Part shown: piece by piece, positions 15,778 to 22,526 of the stretch
How the letters are laid out: each line of letters begins with the position of its first letter
How positions within the stretch are numbered: the stretch's first letter is position 1
Assembly (NCBI GenBank): GCA_023206055.1
Contig: CP065368.1
Coordinates: forward strand, 1-36,676
DNA length: 36,676 nucleotides
Reading direction: 5' to 3'
Origin: Vibrio cyclitrophicus
Lineage (GTDB): Bacteria; Pseudomonadota; Gammaproteobacteria; Enterobacterales; Vibrionaceae
The notes under the pieces: generated by a model
Databases searched by the model: none
What the model was told of the DNA's origin: nothing
The model's input: only the letters and a program-made list of their open reading frames with translations
Program-made: the position numbers and the translations under genes

Positions 15778-15815
15778 TTTTGTGGTAATAATTTCAAGTT
15801 TTGTCGTTTTGTGGT
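15778..15815. promoter_or_regulatory. Repressor operator half-sites near late promoter
   Basis: Two exact TTTTGTGGT copies, 15778-15786 and 15807-15815, are 29 bases apart in the same orientation. The same 9-mer is present at the cI/cro control region. The distal copy lies in the last codons of the 15794 gene. Confidence 0.6.
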
Positions 15816-16120
15816 GTTAAGGCCAGATTTTTTATGTTGTGACCGTCACCAATGGCGTTTACTTCCTTTTGTGACGTGTCACGATTAATAAGCCAGGACT
15901 TAATCCCATTACCAAACCTAACCAGGCTTTTACCAAAATCCCGCAACGCTTGGGCGGCTTTGTTTGCTGGGTCTTTAATATCGATAACAGCTTGAAGGGC
16001 TGACGCCACTTTTAATGTAGATTCGGCGGCCGCCTCGATTCGCTCTCTTGCTTGCTTGGTTCTCGATGGCCAATACAGCCCATGTTTACTTGCTCTCTTT
16101 CTTCTATGGCTTAATCTCAT
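15794..16120 (-). CDS. Small basic protein of the early operon (108 aa)
   Basis: The start is ATG 16120, with the SD AAGGA 9 bases upstream and ATGA overlap with the preceding gene; a GTG at 16159 would add 13 residues. The N-terminus is very basic (MRLSHRRKRASKHG), followed by a helical segment (RERIEAAAESTLKVASALQAV) and ALRDFGKSLVRFG. It is the last gene of the early operon before the late promoter. I do not recognise a family; a nucleic-acid-binding role is possible from the charge. Confidence 0.7.
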   Translation of the reverse strand: MRLSHRRKRASKHGLYWPSRTKQARERIEAAAESTLKVASALQAVIDIKDPANKAAQALRDFGKSLVRFGNGIKSWLINRDTSQKEVNAIGDGHNIKNLALTPQNDKT

Positions 16121-16464
16121 AAGGTTAAATCCTTCCAGTTTGGCCAGGTGTGAAAACACTCTGAATCCCCTTTAAACAAACCATCGCACCCACCGGGTAA
16201 CGGATCCTTGCACTTACCACAACACTGGCTGTTTAACTCGGCCAGCTGCTTTTGTAGCTTTTCCCAATCTCGTTGGATAAGCAGGGCGACATACTCGGCC
16301 GCGTCGTAAGGCTCCCGGGAACCCGCACGAACTTGGCACATTTCCGCTAATCGTTCGCGCTCAACTTTGGACACCTTCAGCCGTAGTTCTTGAATATCGG
16401 CCTCTTTCTCTCTTTGCCTTTGGCGGCGCTTACGTTCGGTGGCGGCTTTCTTCTTATCTGTCAT
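16117..16464 (-). CDS. Basic/coiled-coil protein with Cys cluster (115 aa)
   Basis: It starts with a strongly basic helix (KKKAATERKRRQRQREKEAD), then LRLKVSKVERERLAEMCQVRAG, which looks like a ribbon-helix-helix-type strand plus helix, and ends in a Cys-rich part (QCCGKCKDPLPGGC...C) that could bind zinc. The layout suggests a small DNA-binding regulator, with no specific family recognised. It overlaps the downstream gene by ATGA. Confidence 0.7.
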   Translation of the reverse strand: MTDKKKAATERKRRQRQREKEADIQELRLKVSKVERERLAEMCQVRAGSREPYDAAEYVALLIQRDWEKLQKQLAELNSQCCGKCKDPLPGGCDGLFKGDSECFHTWPNWKDLTL

Positions 16465-16467
16465 GGA

Positions 16468-16977
16468 TTACCCCACGCGCTGTTGTTGCCAATGGCAATA
16501 AGCATTGAAGCAAGTCAGGAATATTCGCTGGGCTTGCTCTGGGGTCCATCGTTCAAACTCAATATTGAATGGCTCGGCTTTGGGGAACTCATCCAGCGGT
16601 AAACCAAAGGCTTTGGCTTCGGTGATCAGCATTCGCAGATCAGCGTCTTTAATTGCTGGGTGTTCAGTTGTGACATTAAACTGCTGGTCGATTTGGTCGT
16701 GGTACCACTGTTCTATCTTCTGATATTCAGGCAGTAACACTTTTAGCGGCTTGGAAACATCACCCACATACGCTTCAGTTGCATCATGAAGTAAACCGGA
16801 TAGCTTCAGTTCTTCGGGCAGCTGCTGCGATACCATCACACAATGCTGGGCAACGCTGTACTGGCCAACGTGCCCGGTATAGCGGTTAATGTGCGCCAGG
16901 GCAAAAGCTATGCTTTCAATATCGGCAATAAATGGCTTACAAAAACGGTGTAAGTCTCCGTTGCTTAATACGATCAT
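16468..16977 (-). CDS. HD-domain phosphohydrolase, YfbR-like (169 aa)
   Basis: It has the HD-superfamily metal ligands in order: VAQHCVMV (first His, about residue 45), LLHDATEAYVGDVSKPLK (His-Asp pair, about 64-65) and DADLRML (final Asp, about 112). The sequence around LLHDATEAY...D..KPLK is the signature of YfbR-like 5'-deoxynucleotidases, which dephosphorylate dNMPs. In a phage this may adjust nucleotide pools or counter dNTP-depletion defence. ATG 16977 overlaps the upstream stop (ATGA). Confidence 0.85.
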   Translation of the reverse strand: MIVLSNGDLHRFCKPFIADIESIAFALAHINRYTGHVGQYSVAQHCVMVSQQLPEELKLSGLLHDATEAYVGDVSKPLKVLLPEYQKIEQWYHDQIDQQFNVTTEHPAIKDADLRMLITEAKAFGLPLDEFPKAEPFNIEFERWTPEQAQRIFLTCFNAYCHWQQQRVG

Positions 16978-17195
16978 TCGGTCACCTCATGGCCAGCGCA
17001 TGAACCATTAGCTTTCTTATTGTTACAATCGTTATCCAACACCAAACAAGTAACGCCCTCGTCAACCATGGATTTTAATTCAGCTCTCGCCGCTTCAATG
17101 CCATCAGGGTGATTTACAAACTCGGATAGCCCCTTGTTTTTCTTCCTTAGCAACCAAGGAATATCAACATGAATATGAATACTACGCGCTGCCAT
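16974..17195 (-). CDS. Small early protein (73 aa), unknown function
   Basis: It begins MAARSIHIHVDIPWLLRKKN and continues with a helix (DGIEAARAELKSMVDEGVTCLV) and a C-terminal Cys-containing part (LDNDCNNKKANGSCAG). It overlaps both neighbours (the upstream gene by 14 bases and the downstream gene by ATGA), so it is a genuine operon member. No family recognised. Confidence 0.65.
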   Translation of the reverse strand: MAARSIHIHVDIPWLLRKKNKGLSEFVNHPDGIEAARAELKSMVDEGVTCLVLDNDCNNKKANGSCAGHEVTE

Positions 17196-17460
17196 CTTTG
17201 CCCCCTTGGTTATTCACTGCATCACATACCAGGTTCGCCGCTTCGATAATGGCACCCATTTGCGCTTGTTCCGTGGTGATACCTGGGCACTGGCGTGACA
17301 GTTCTTCAGCAATGGCCGCGCACATTTTCAGCTGGCAGATTTTAAACTTACTGATCGGTAACTCTGATTTTTCCAGATCAGGGTTATAAGTGAACACCAC
17401 ACCAACGTCGGCGGTTTCGGCAAGATCACAAGCGGTGGTTATTTCTTGTTTGTCGTTCAT
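17182..17460 (-). CDS. Small early protein (92 aa), unknown function
   Basis: Acidic, with a helix-rich C-terminal half (FKICQLKMCAAIAEELSRQCPGITTEQAQMG, shown in part) and several Cys residues (11, 42, 47, 58, 79). It lies in the tightly packed leftward early operon, with an SD-like AAAGGTGACC before ATG 17460, and overlaps the next gene. No family recognised. Confidence 0.65.
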   Translation of the reverse strand: MNDKQEITTACDLAETADVGVVFTYNPDLEKSELPISKFKICQLKMCAAIAEELSRQCPGITTEQAQMGAIIEAANLVCDAVNNQGGKDGSA

Positions 17461-17470
17461 CTGGTCACCT

Positions 17471-17656
17471 TTAAATATGTTTGTATCCGGTACGGATACG
17501 CTTTTCGATTGATTCCAATTTCTCGCTCATGTAGTACATGTCGTTGTTATCTCGACGGGATACGACTGGGGAGCGCGAAACGTTACGGCCTGACAGAATA
17601 CGAATGGCTAAGCGAATGAATGCAGCTTCATAATGTCGCTTGAAAAAGTCTTTCAT
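17471..17656 (-). CDS. Small basic early protein (61 aa)
   Basis: It is Arg-rich (FFKRHYEAAFIRLAIRILSGR near the start), with a charged C-terminal helix (SEKLESIEKRIRTGYKHI). It is spaced by 6 bases from the upstream gene and 10 from the downstream gene. No family recognised; a host-takeover peptide is possible but there is no direct evidence. Confidence 0.6.
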   Translation of the reverse strand: MKDFFKRHYEAAFIRLAIRILSGRNVSRSPVVSRRDNNDMYYMSEKLESIEKRIRTGYKHI

Positions 17657-17662
17657 CCTGGC

Positions 17663-17998
17663 TTATTCCTCTTTGCCAAATGCCCAGCAATACATCAATG
17701 AAAATAGATTGCCGGCATTTAACGACAACTCGGTACCTTCATCTTCACCAACCAACAATTGGACCGCCTCCCCTTTGGTCCATTGAACGGCGATATAAGT
17801 CGAATGTTCTTCAAGGTGCATTGGGTTATTCATTAGCTCGACGTAAAGGTGACATTGCTCGTCGTCGGCTCGATATTCGGTTATGTCCGAACTGATAATA
17901 AAGAAGCTAACAATACTTCCTAGAGCCTCACGAAATGCCACCTCTACTTCGGTTTCAATGGTGAGTTTCAGGTCCGGGGTTAGGTGCTCAATAGTCAT
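17663..17998 (-). CDS. Acidic early protein (111 aa), unknown function
   Basis: The start is placed at ATG 17998 because the SD AAAGGAAG lies 8 bases upstream; ATG 18034 with AAGGGA upstream would add 12 residues and cannot be excluded. The protein is acidic (net negative; ADDEQCHLYVEL, VGEDEGTELSLNAGN) and predicted alpha/beta. It could be a nucleic-acid mimic or small binding protein, but that rests only on charge. It follows the recombinase gene directly. Confidence 0.65.
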   Translation of the reverse strand: MTIEHLTPDLKLTIETEVEVAFREALGSIVSFFIISSDITEYRADDEQCHLYVELMNNPMHLEEHSTYIAVQWTKGEAVQLLVGEDEGTELSLNAGNLFSLMYCWAFGKEE

Positions 17999-18053
17999 TA
18001 AAATATCTTCCTTTGTGTAAGAGTTGCCAATCATTCGTTTATCCCTTGCCCCA

Positions 18054-19286
18054 TCAGGCTTGGGCGTGTTCGTTTAAATCTGTCGGTGTCGCTGTGGTGT
18101 CGGTCTGTATCGCGTCTTTTTGGCGGGCTAACTCACTGTGCCAGGTGGTTAACGCCTCGCGCTTTTGCTGCTCCACATAGGTGTGGATGTATGCCTGGTC
18201 TAACTTCGATAACGCATGGTTTAACAGCCTCTCGGCCACCATGTAATCGACGCCTAAATCAGCCCAGCATGAACGGGCGCACTTGCGTAAATCATGGGCG
18301 GTCCAGTCGCCTAAGCTGACCACTTTCACCCAGTCATTGGCCATGGCTTCACTGATTGGGCCGCGCTTGCTTGGGCTGGCAAACAAGAACGGGCCACGAT
18401 AACCCCACATGCCTTGATACAGTTTGTGTTGGTCTAGCCAGGCAAACATCCAAGGCGTTAACGGGATCGCCAACTCGGTGCCGGTCTTGGTAATGTCACC
18501 CGGGATGATTAAACGCTGGCCTTCAAAGTCGATGTGGTCCCAACGCAATTGACGGGTTTCACCAATGCGCGTCCCATGGCCTAACATCAGCATGATGAAG
18601 GTTTTATGAAACGGTTTAGCGGCTAACACTCGTTGCCATAACAGCGGCAGATCGGAGGCTTTCAATTTGCCCGGTTTGGCTTTGATTTCGGCGTCGATAA
18701 AGTCAGAAAACACCATGCTGGCCATGGGATCGACCGCCAGGCGTTTTAGTTTCTTGGCTTGCTTAAAGGCGCGTTTTAACAAAGCAAAATGCTGTTTTAC
18801 CGTGCCCAGGGCGTAACGACTTTGCAGTGGCCACACCAATTCGGTATCTAACACGGCTTCGGCTAACTCGTTAATGGGTTCATTGTCTAAGCACGGGATC
18901 AGGTGCTTGTTCATGCTGCTTTTGATGTTGAGTTTACGTTTCTTGCTCAAACTGCGATCCGATAACGCACGATCACAGTACCAGGTCAACAACTCCCCAA
19001 CGGTTTGCCAATCGTTTAAGGTGGGGGTGTCGCCCTGGGCCAATTTGCCGATCAATTCTTGTTTCTGGTTGAGTACCTGTTTGGTGGTTAAGTCCGGCCA
19101 GTTCGCCAGCTTAATGCGCTTGGTTTTGCCGTTTTTGTAGCTGACCAGGTACCAGCTGGCCGTTTCACGGTTGGCATGAATGCGCAACACAAACGGTTCA
19201 CCAATGGCGTTGATTTGCGTAATGGCGGCATCTGATAGCGCGCGTTTAATGCCCGCATCGGATATTTTCAGCTGTACCGTGGCCAT
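18054..19286 (-). CDS. int: Tyrosine recombinase / integrase (410 aa)
   Basis: It shows the P4-type integrase layout: an N-terminal arm-binding domain, a SAM-like core-binding domain (about 90-190) and a C-terminal catalytic domain. Catalytic residues are Arg240 in GHGTRIGE, Lys267 in DITKTGT, His331 and Arg334 in AHDLRK, His357 in LLNHAL, and Tyr366 in QAYIHTY. Length is normal for integrases and shorter than known protelomerases (about 500-630). It lies mid-operon with no non-coding DNA on either side (4 bases upstream), so attP is not adjacent. In a phage-plasmid it may serve integration or multimer resolution. Confidence 0.93.
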   Translation of the reverse strand: MATVQLKISDAGIKRALSDAAITQINAIGEPFVLRIHANRETASWYLVSYKNGKTKRIKLANWPDLTTKQVLNQKQELIGKLAQGDTPTLNDWQTVGELLTWYCDRALSDRSLSKKRKLNIKSSMNKHLIPCLDNEPINELAEAVLDTELVWPLQSRYALGTVKQHFALLKRAFKQAKKLKRLAVDPMASMVFSDFIDAEIKAKPGKLKASDLPLLWQRVLAAKPFHKTFIMLMLGHGTRIGETRQLRWDHIDFEGQRLIIPGDITKTGTELAIPLTPWMFAWLDQHKLYQGMWGYRGPFLFASPSKRGPISEAMANDWVKVVSLGDWTAHDLRKCARSCWADLGVDYMVAERLLNHALSKLDQAYIHTYVEQQKREALTTWHSELARQKDAIQTDTTATPTDLNEHAQA

Positions 19287-19290
19287 CGGC

Positions 19291-19902
19291 TTACCTCGCG
19301 TTGCTTACTGGCTGGCGAAAGTGTTTGAAGACGTCTAATAAATAACGGGCTTCGTGGGCCGCATCATGTAAGGCGTGGTGTTTGGTGCCGATAACGTCGC
19401 CGGCATACTTAGGATCGACGCCACGTAATACACGCCCCATCCATACCACGGTGCGTAATGACTGATTGCCCGCGTAATGCCACGGTAATTCCAGTTCGGC
19501 TTCTTCATAAGCGTGGGCTAAGATCACGTTGTCAAACTCGGGGCCGTTGCCCATGAATTGGATTTGCTTATCACCAAAATTGGATTTTAAGAACGCGCTC
19601 AAGGCTTCCAGGGCAGCGGGTAAGCTCATGCGGTCGATGTCTTCGGCGTACATTTGGGTGTAGGCTTCTGGGTGTTCTTCACGCTGCTGCTCCCACCATT
19701 CCACGGTGCTTTGTTCTTCCACGCGATCTGGCTGGCTGTCTAGGCACACTGGGGTATAAAATCGCCCGGCTTCGCGCCCTTCGACCACATCCACTAACAC
19801 CACACCAATGGCCCCGATCTTGGCGTTGGGCGTTTTGGCTAGGGTTTCAATGTCGCCCACGGCGATCAGGGGTGACAGGTTCAATTCTTCTAGGGTTTTC
19901 AT
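19291..19902 (-). CDS. DEDDh-type 3'-5' exonuclease (203 aa)
   Basis: It has an RNase H-fold exonuclease: ExoI in AVGDIETLA (Asp17, Glu19), ExoII in GNGPEFDNVIL (Asp near 124), and ExoIII in HHALHDAAHEARYL (His/Asp near 177-182). The wording resembles Rv2179c-like exoribonucleases (PF16473-like), which are common in phages. The substrate could be single-stranded DNA or RNA. It lies just upstream of the recombinase in the early operon. Confidence 0.85.
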   Translation of the reverse strand: MKTLEELNLSPLIAVGDIETLAKTPNAKIGAIGVVLVDVVEGREAGRFYTPVCLDSQPDRVEEQSTVEWWEQQREEHPEAYTQMYAEDIDRMSLPAALEALSAFLKSNFGDKQIQFMGNGPEFDNVILAHAYEEAELELPWHYAGNQSLRTVVWMGRVLRGVDPKYAGDVIGTKHHALHDAAHEARYLLDVFKHFRQPVSNAR

Positions 19903-19926
19903 GGTGGTTTCTCTTTGGTTTATGGG

Positions 19927-20085
19927 TTACAGATCAAACAACTTCTCTAGGGCGCGTTGTTCGTGAATGTCTTCAATTTGACGGCGAACGCGGTGATCGG
20001 TGGCCGGTTTCTTACTCTTTTTGGTGTTCGCGTTACTGACAAACGCCCCGTTGATTGGGTGACGTGGATCGCTGGTTCTCAACAT
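19927..20085 (-). CDS. Very small basic early protein (52 aa)
   Basis: It begins ATG 20085 with AAAAGGATAACGAC upstream (SD AAGGA, spacing 8), the SD lying inside the end of the Q-like gene. The peptide is MLRTSDPRHPINGAFVSNAN..., basic in the middle (TKKSKKPATDHRVRRQ) and ending with an amphipathic helix EDIHEQRALEKLF. The spacing is typical of this operon, so I take it as real. Function unknown. Confidence 0.7.
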   Translation of the reverse strand: MLRTSDPRHPINGAFVSNANTKKSKKPATDHRVRRQIEDIHEQRALEKLFDL

Positions 20086-20089
20086 GTCG

Positions 20090-20476
20090 TTATCCTTTTA
20101 CCGTGTTGATTAAATGATTTCTGGCTTTGGTTAAATGCGTTTCGTAGGTTTTGAGGCTGATCCCCATCTTGGCGGCTTTGTCACGGCGTAGCGCATCCAG
20201 TGACAAGCCAGGCAATTGAATGGCCCCATAATGGACCCGAACCACGGCCACGCTTTTGGGGCTTTTGGTGGACAATGTCATTAATGCGGCTTCTATTCGC
20301 GCTTCCACGCAATCAATCACGGGGCCGCCTTTGCCGCCACTGCCGAAATTCATCACGCCTTTTTGGTCGATCAGCTTTTCCATGATTGACCCATAGCCCG
20401 ACACCAACCCGCCCTGGTGAACCCAGCGCGCCCAGCTGTCCATCAACTGATCAAGGTTGTGGCGGTTACAAGTCAT
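20090..20476 (-). CDS. Q-like late antitermination protein (128 aa)
   Basis: The start is ATG 20476, with the SD AAAGGA 6 bases upstream; a longer frame would be unsupported. The protein has the pattern of phage Q-type antiterminators (PF06530-like): LMDSWARWVHQGGLVSGYGSIMEKL, then a C-terminal sigma-region-4-like helix-turn-helix (SLDALRRDKAAKMGISLKTYETHLTKARNHL, shown in part). Gene order (early operon, before the late genes) and the promoter/terminator arrangement at 15609-15773 fit the role. Expected to load on RNA polymerase and give readthrough of the late operon. Confidence 0.8.
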   Translation of the reverse strand: MTCNRHNLDQLMDSWARWVHQGGLVSGYGSIMEKLIDQKGVMNFGSGGKGGPVIDCVEARIEAALMTLSTKSPKSVAVVRVHYGAIQLPGLSLDALRRDKAAKMGISLKTYETHLTKARNHLINTVKG

Positions 20477-20486
20477 AGATATTCCT

Positions 20487-20696
20487 TTATTGGGTGTCGC
20501 TGGTTTTTCGGTAGTGGTTAAGCCATTTTCGGGTTTCGGTTTGCGTTTCTTCGGGTAAAGCGTCCAACTTTCTGTCGATTTCAAGCCGGCCGATCTTGCC
20601 CTTTCGCCACTGCCACAACCAAAAACTGGCCCTTTTTTGGCACTCGACCACAAAGGCGCGCTGTTCATTGCCGGGGGCCGCTAGATTGGCACTCAT
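20487..20696 (-). CDS. Small early protein (69 aa)
   Basis: Trp-rich middle (ASFWLWQWRKGKIGRLEIDRKLD) and a helical C-terminus (EETQTETRKWLNHYRKTSD). ATG 20696 overlaps the upstream stop (TAATG). The order upstream of a Q-like gene is reminiscent of small Q-operon proteins in lambdoid phages such as NinX types, but sequence similarity is not evident. Function unknown. Confidence 0.7.
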   Translation of the reverse strand: MSANLAAPGNEQRAFVVECQKRASFWLWQWRKGKIGRLEIDRKLDALPEETQTETRKWLNHYRKTSDTQ

Positions 20697-21109
20697 TACG
20701 CCACCTGGCCGGGGCGACCGCGTAACATAAATTCGCTGATCGCTTCCTCTGGGGTTAGTACATGGGAAGGCAGCGCGCGGCGATGTGGGATTGGGGCGAT
20801 CTGCACGTCGTGACGCTCGACGGTGACGTGGTCATAAATCGAAAACAGGGTGCCGTAAACGTGAGCAAAACACGCCCCCACGCGGCGTAATTCGTTGACT
20901 TCTTCCACACTGCCTGGGTTATTCACCACCGTGATCACGCGAAAAGGGCGGTTTGGCTTAATTTCCAACTGTAAGCGCTCCACCCGAGCTTCAGGGCTTG
21001 GGATGTTGGCCACGTTGACGCATTGAATACGCCCTTTATAGAGTTGCATTAAGTCGCGGATCACCGCTTCGCGGTCGTCGTAACTGCCGCCCATTAACAC
21101 CATGATCAT
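20696..21109 (-). CDS. Early-operon protein with Rossmann-like N-terminus (137 aa)
   Basis: The start is ATG 21109, with the SD AGGAG 8 bases upstream; the frame upstream overlaps the cro-like gene. It starts MIMVLMGGSYDDREAV, a hydrophobic strand with Gly-Gly turn that looks like a nucleotide-binding start, but lacks the Lys-Ser/Thr of a P-loop. Further strand/helix alternation (RIQCVNVANIP, FRVITVVNNPGS) suggests an alpha/beta fold. It could be a degenerate nucleotide kinase-like protein. Function unknown. Confidence 0.7.
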   Translation of the reverse strand: MIMVLMGGSYDDREAVIRDLMQLYKGRIQCVNVANIPSPEARVERLQLEIKPNRPFRVITVVNNPGSVEEVNELRRVGACFAHVYGTLFSIYDHVTVERHDVQIAPIPHRRALPSHVLTPEEAISEFMLRGRPGQVA

Positions 21110-21120
21110 GGTTGTATCTC

Positions 21121-21345
21121 CTATTCGGTGACAGCGGCCTGGTTGTCCAGGTACGCGCGTCGCCATTGGTCAATGTTCACCACCCCTTTACTTTTCAGGG
21201 TGATCAGCTCTTGTTCACGCAAACGAGGGAATCGACGCAATTTGGCCCAACTCGTGACCGTCTTATATGACACACCCAAGAACCTGGCGGCCTTAACACG
21301 GCCACGATGACCAAACTCTGCCTCAATCCAATCACTAAATATCAC
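21121..21345 (-). CDS. Cro-like HTH regulator (74 aa)
   Basis: It is the first gene of the leftward lytic operon, divergent from the repressor gene. The start is placed at GTG 21345, which has the SD AGAGGT 9 bases upstream; using ATG 21366 would leave almost no 5' leader because the promoter -10 ends at 21376. The protein has an HTH (GRVKAARFLGVSYKTVTSWAKLRRFPRL) typical of short Cro/YdaS-like proteins. It probably competes with the repressor at the TTTTGTGGT operators. The longer ATG form would be 81 aa. Confidence 0.82.
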   Translation of the reverse strand: MIFSDWIEAEFGHRGRVKAARFLGVSYKTVTSWAKLRRFPRLREQELITLKSKGVVNIDQWRRAYLDNQAAVTE

Positions 21346-21365
21346 GTTTTGCTTACCTCTCTGCA

Positions 21366-21390
21366 TTTTGTGGTAATTATAACCACAAAA
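21366..21390. promoter_or_regulatory. Palindromic operator over the cro promoter
   Basis: TTTTGTGGT-N7-ACCACAAAA has 9-base perfect inverted arms, centred at 21378. It covers the -10 of the cro promoter. The 15-base sequence CTGCATTTTGTGGTA at 21361-21375 repeats exactly at 21425-21439 in the cI promoter. Confidence 0.85.
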
Positions 21391-21404
21391 CGTGGTATTG
21401 ATAA
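21376..21404 (-). promoter_or_regulatory. Leftward early (cro) promoter
   Basis: A consensus TATAAT (21381-21376) lies 17 bases from TTATCA (21404-21399) on the minus strand. The start would be near 21369, giving a leader of about 24 bases to GTG 21345. The operator overlaps it completely, consistent with repression in lysogeny. Confidence 0.78.
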
Positions 21405-21423
21405 AGATCGATTTGTGGCAAAC

Positions 21424-21452
21424 TCTGCATTTTGTGGTACTATGACTATTAT
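21424..21452 (+). promoter_or_regulatory. Candidate repressor (cI) promoter with operator half-site
   Basis: TATTAT (21447-21452) with TCTGCA (21424-21429), spacing 17. The half-site TTTTGTGGT (21430-21438) occupies the spacer and a related ATTTGTGGC lies at 21411-21419. The -35 is poor, as in promoters needing activation by the repressor. An alternative -10 is TACTAT at 21438-21443. Confidence 0.45.
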
Positions 21453-21488
21453 TAAACCCATTATTGTGACCTAACGACGGGCCAACCT

Positions 21489-22130
21489 ATGGATGACCGA
21501 TACAAAGAACTGATAGCGAACCGTATAAAAGCGGGACGCAAAGCAATGGGCCTTACCGTTGAAGAAGCCAGCAAACGCGCCGGACTGGGCACCAGTCGCT
21601 GGTTAAACTGGGAATGTGCCGCACGAACACCAAAGCTGGACATGATCCCAACCATTGCCGCCGCGATTGGTAGCAGCGCCGCTTATATTGCGGGCTTTTC
21701 CGACCACCAGGGCGAAAGCTCAGACAGTTGGCGCTATATCGTTGCTAATGGTGAAAACCCAGCGAATCAAGCGGTAAGTAATGATTTTCTGGCGTTTAAC
21801 ATTGACCACTTACGCAAGCGTGAATTACCCGAGCGTGACATTTTGCTGGTTAATGTGCGTGATAACAGCCTGGCCCCGAACCTGACTGAAGGTGACGCGG
21901 TACTGGTTGACCGAAGCCAAGTGACTGTGGATCGTACCGGCATTTTTGCCATACGCGATAACAGCGGCTTAATTTGGCTTCGTTGGATACGCCCGGAAAT
22001 GACCGGCGGATTTACTTTGTATACCGCTGATAAAGAACATTTTCCCGATCAACATTTTGACGATACTCAGTTGGCTAACCTTGATATCGTCGGTAAATAC
22101 GTGGGCCACTGGCACTGGGACGCGGCATAG
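21489..22130 (+). CDS. cI: CI-like repressor, HTH + S24-like domain lacking catalytic Lys (213 aa)
   Basis: The N-terminal Xre-type HTH (residues 9-60, with GLTVEEASKRAGLGTSRWLNWE) is followed by a LexA/CI C-terminal domain (about 110-205). The serine motif is VRDNSLAP (Ser127), followed by EGDAVLVDRSQ and GIFAIRDN. In LexA the lysine lies 37 residues after the serine; here that position is Leu164 (LIWLRWI, with Arg165), and the linker has no Ala-Gly or Cys-Gly cleavage pair. I infer a repressor that dimerises but does not self-cleave. It starts the rightward operon and faces the cro-like gene across the operators. Confidence 0.92.
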   Translation: MDDRYKELIANRIKAGRKAMGLTVEEASKRAGLGTSRWLNWECAARTPKLDMIPTIAAAIGSSAAYIAGFSDHQGESSDSWRYIVANGENPANQAVSNDFLAFNIDHLRKRELPERDILLVNVRDNSLAPNLTEGDAVLVDRSQVTVDRTGIFAIRDNSGLIWLRWIRPEMTGGFTLYTADKEHFPDQHFDDTQLANLDIVGKYVGHWHWDAA

Positions 22131-22235
22131 AACAAGCGCGGCGGGCTTTCGTCGTGTTTTTTTTCGCCTGCAAAAACCACGCTTTGTGATATTTACCACG
22201 AAAAACAAACAAATTGCACCACAAAAGGAATAATC
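22131..22235. promoter_or_regulatory. Intergenic region with operator half-site
   Basis: It holds an exact ACCACAAAA (22218-22226), the reverse of the operator half-site, just before the SD of the next gene, and a weaker ACCACGAAA at about 22195-22203. A repressor-controlled internal promoter, or feedback on the downstream genes, is possible. No terminator is seen here. Confidence 0.5.
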
Positions 22236-22526
22236 ATGGACTCGTTACCTTCTACCAACGTCTTACGCCTGAATCAGTTGCCCACGTTACAAAGAAAAGT
22301 GGTGAAACAGGTTAACCGTGAAGCGGCCAGTTTGCTGGCTGTTGAAGCGTTGGCGCGACAGATCACCGATTTAAGCAACAGCCGCATGACCCCGGAAAAG
22401 CTCGACCAAATCCAACAGTATGCCGAAGCCATTATGTACAACTTGGAAGACGCGCGGGAACGTATGGGCCAGATCGCCATTACGTTGAATGAAGTCAGTA
22501 TAAAAGGACGCCGCCATGATGACTGA
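22236..22526 (+). CDS. Small helical protein of the repressor operon (96 aa)
   Basis: It is almost entirely helical: LQRKVVKQVNREAASLLAVEALARQITDL, then KLDQIQQYAEAIMYNLEDARERMGQIA. No membrane segment or Cys. ATG has the SD AAGGA 6-7 bases upstream. It overlaps the next gene by 11 bases. Function unknown; being co-transcribed with cI makes a lysogeny or regulatory role possible. Confidence 0.72.
   Translation: MDSLPSTNVLRLNQLPTLQRKVVKQVNREAASLLAVEALARQITDLSNSRMTPEKLDQIQQYAEAIMYNLEDARERMGQIAITLNEVSIKGRRHDD

Noticed and set aside
18054..19286. Tyrosine recombinase read as a protelomerase
   Set aside because: Length and order of catalytic motifs fit integrases; protelomerases are longer and differ at the N-terminus.
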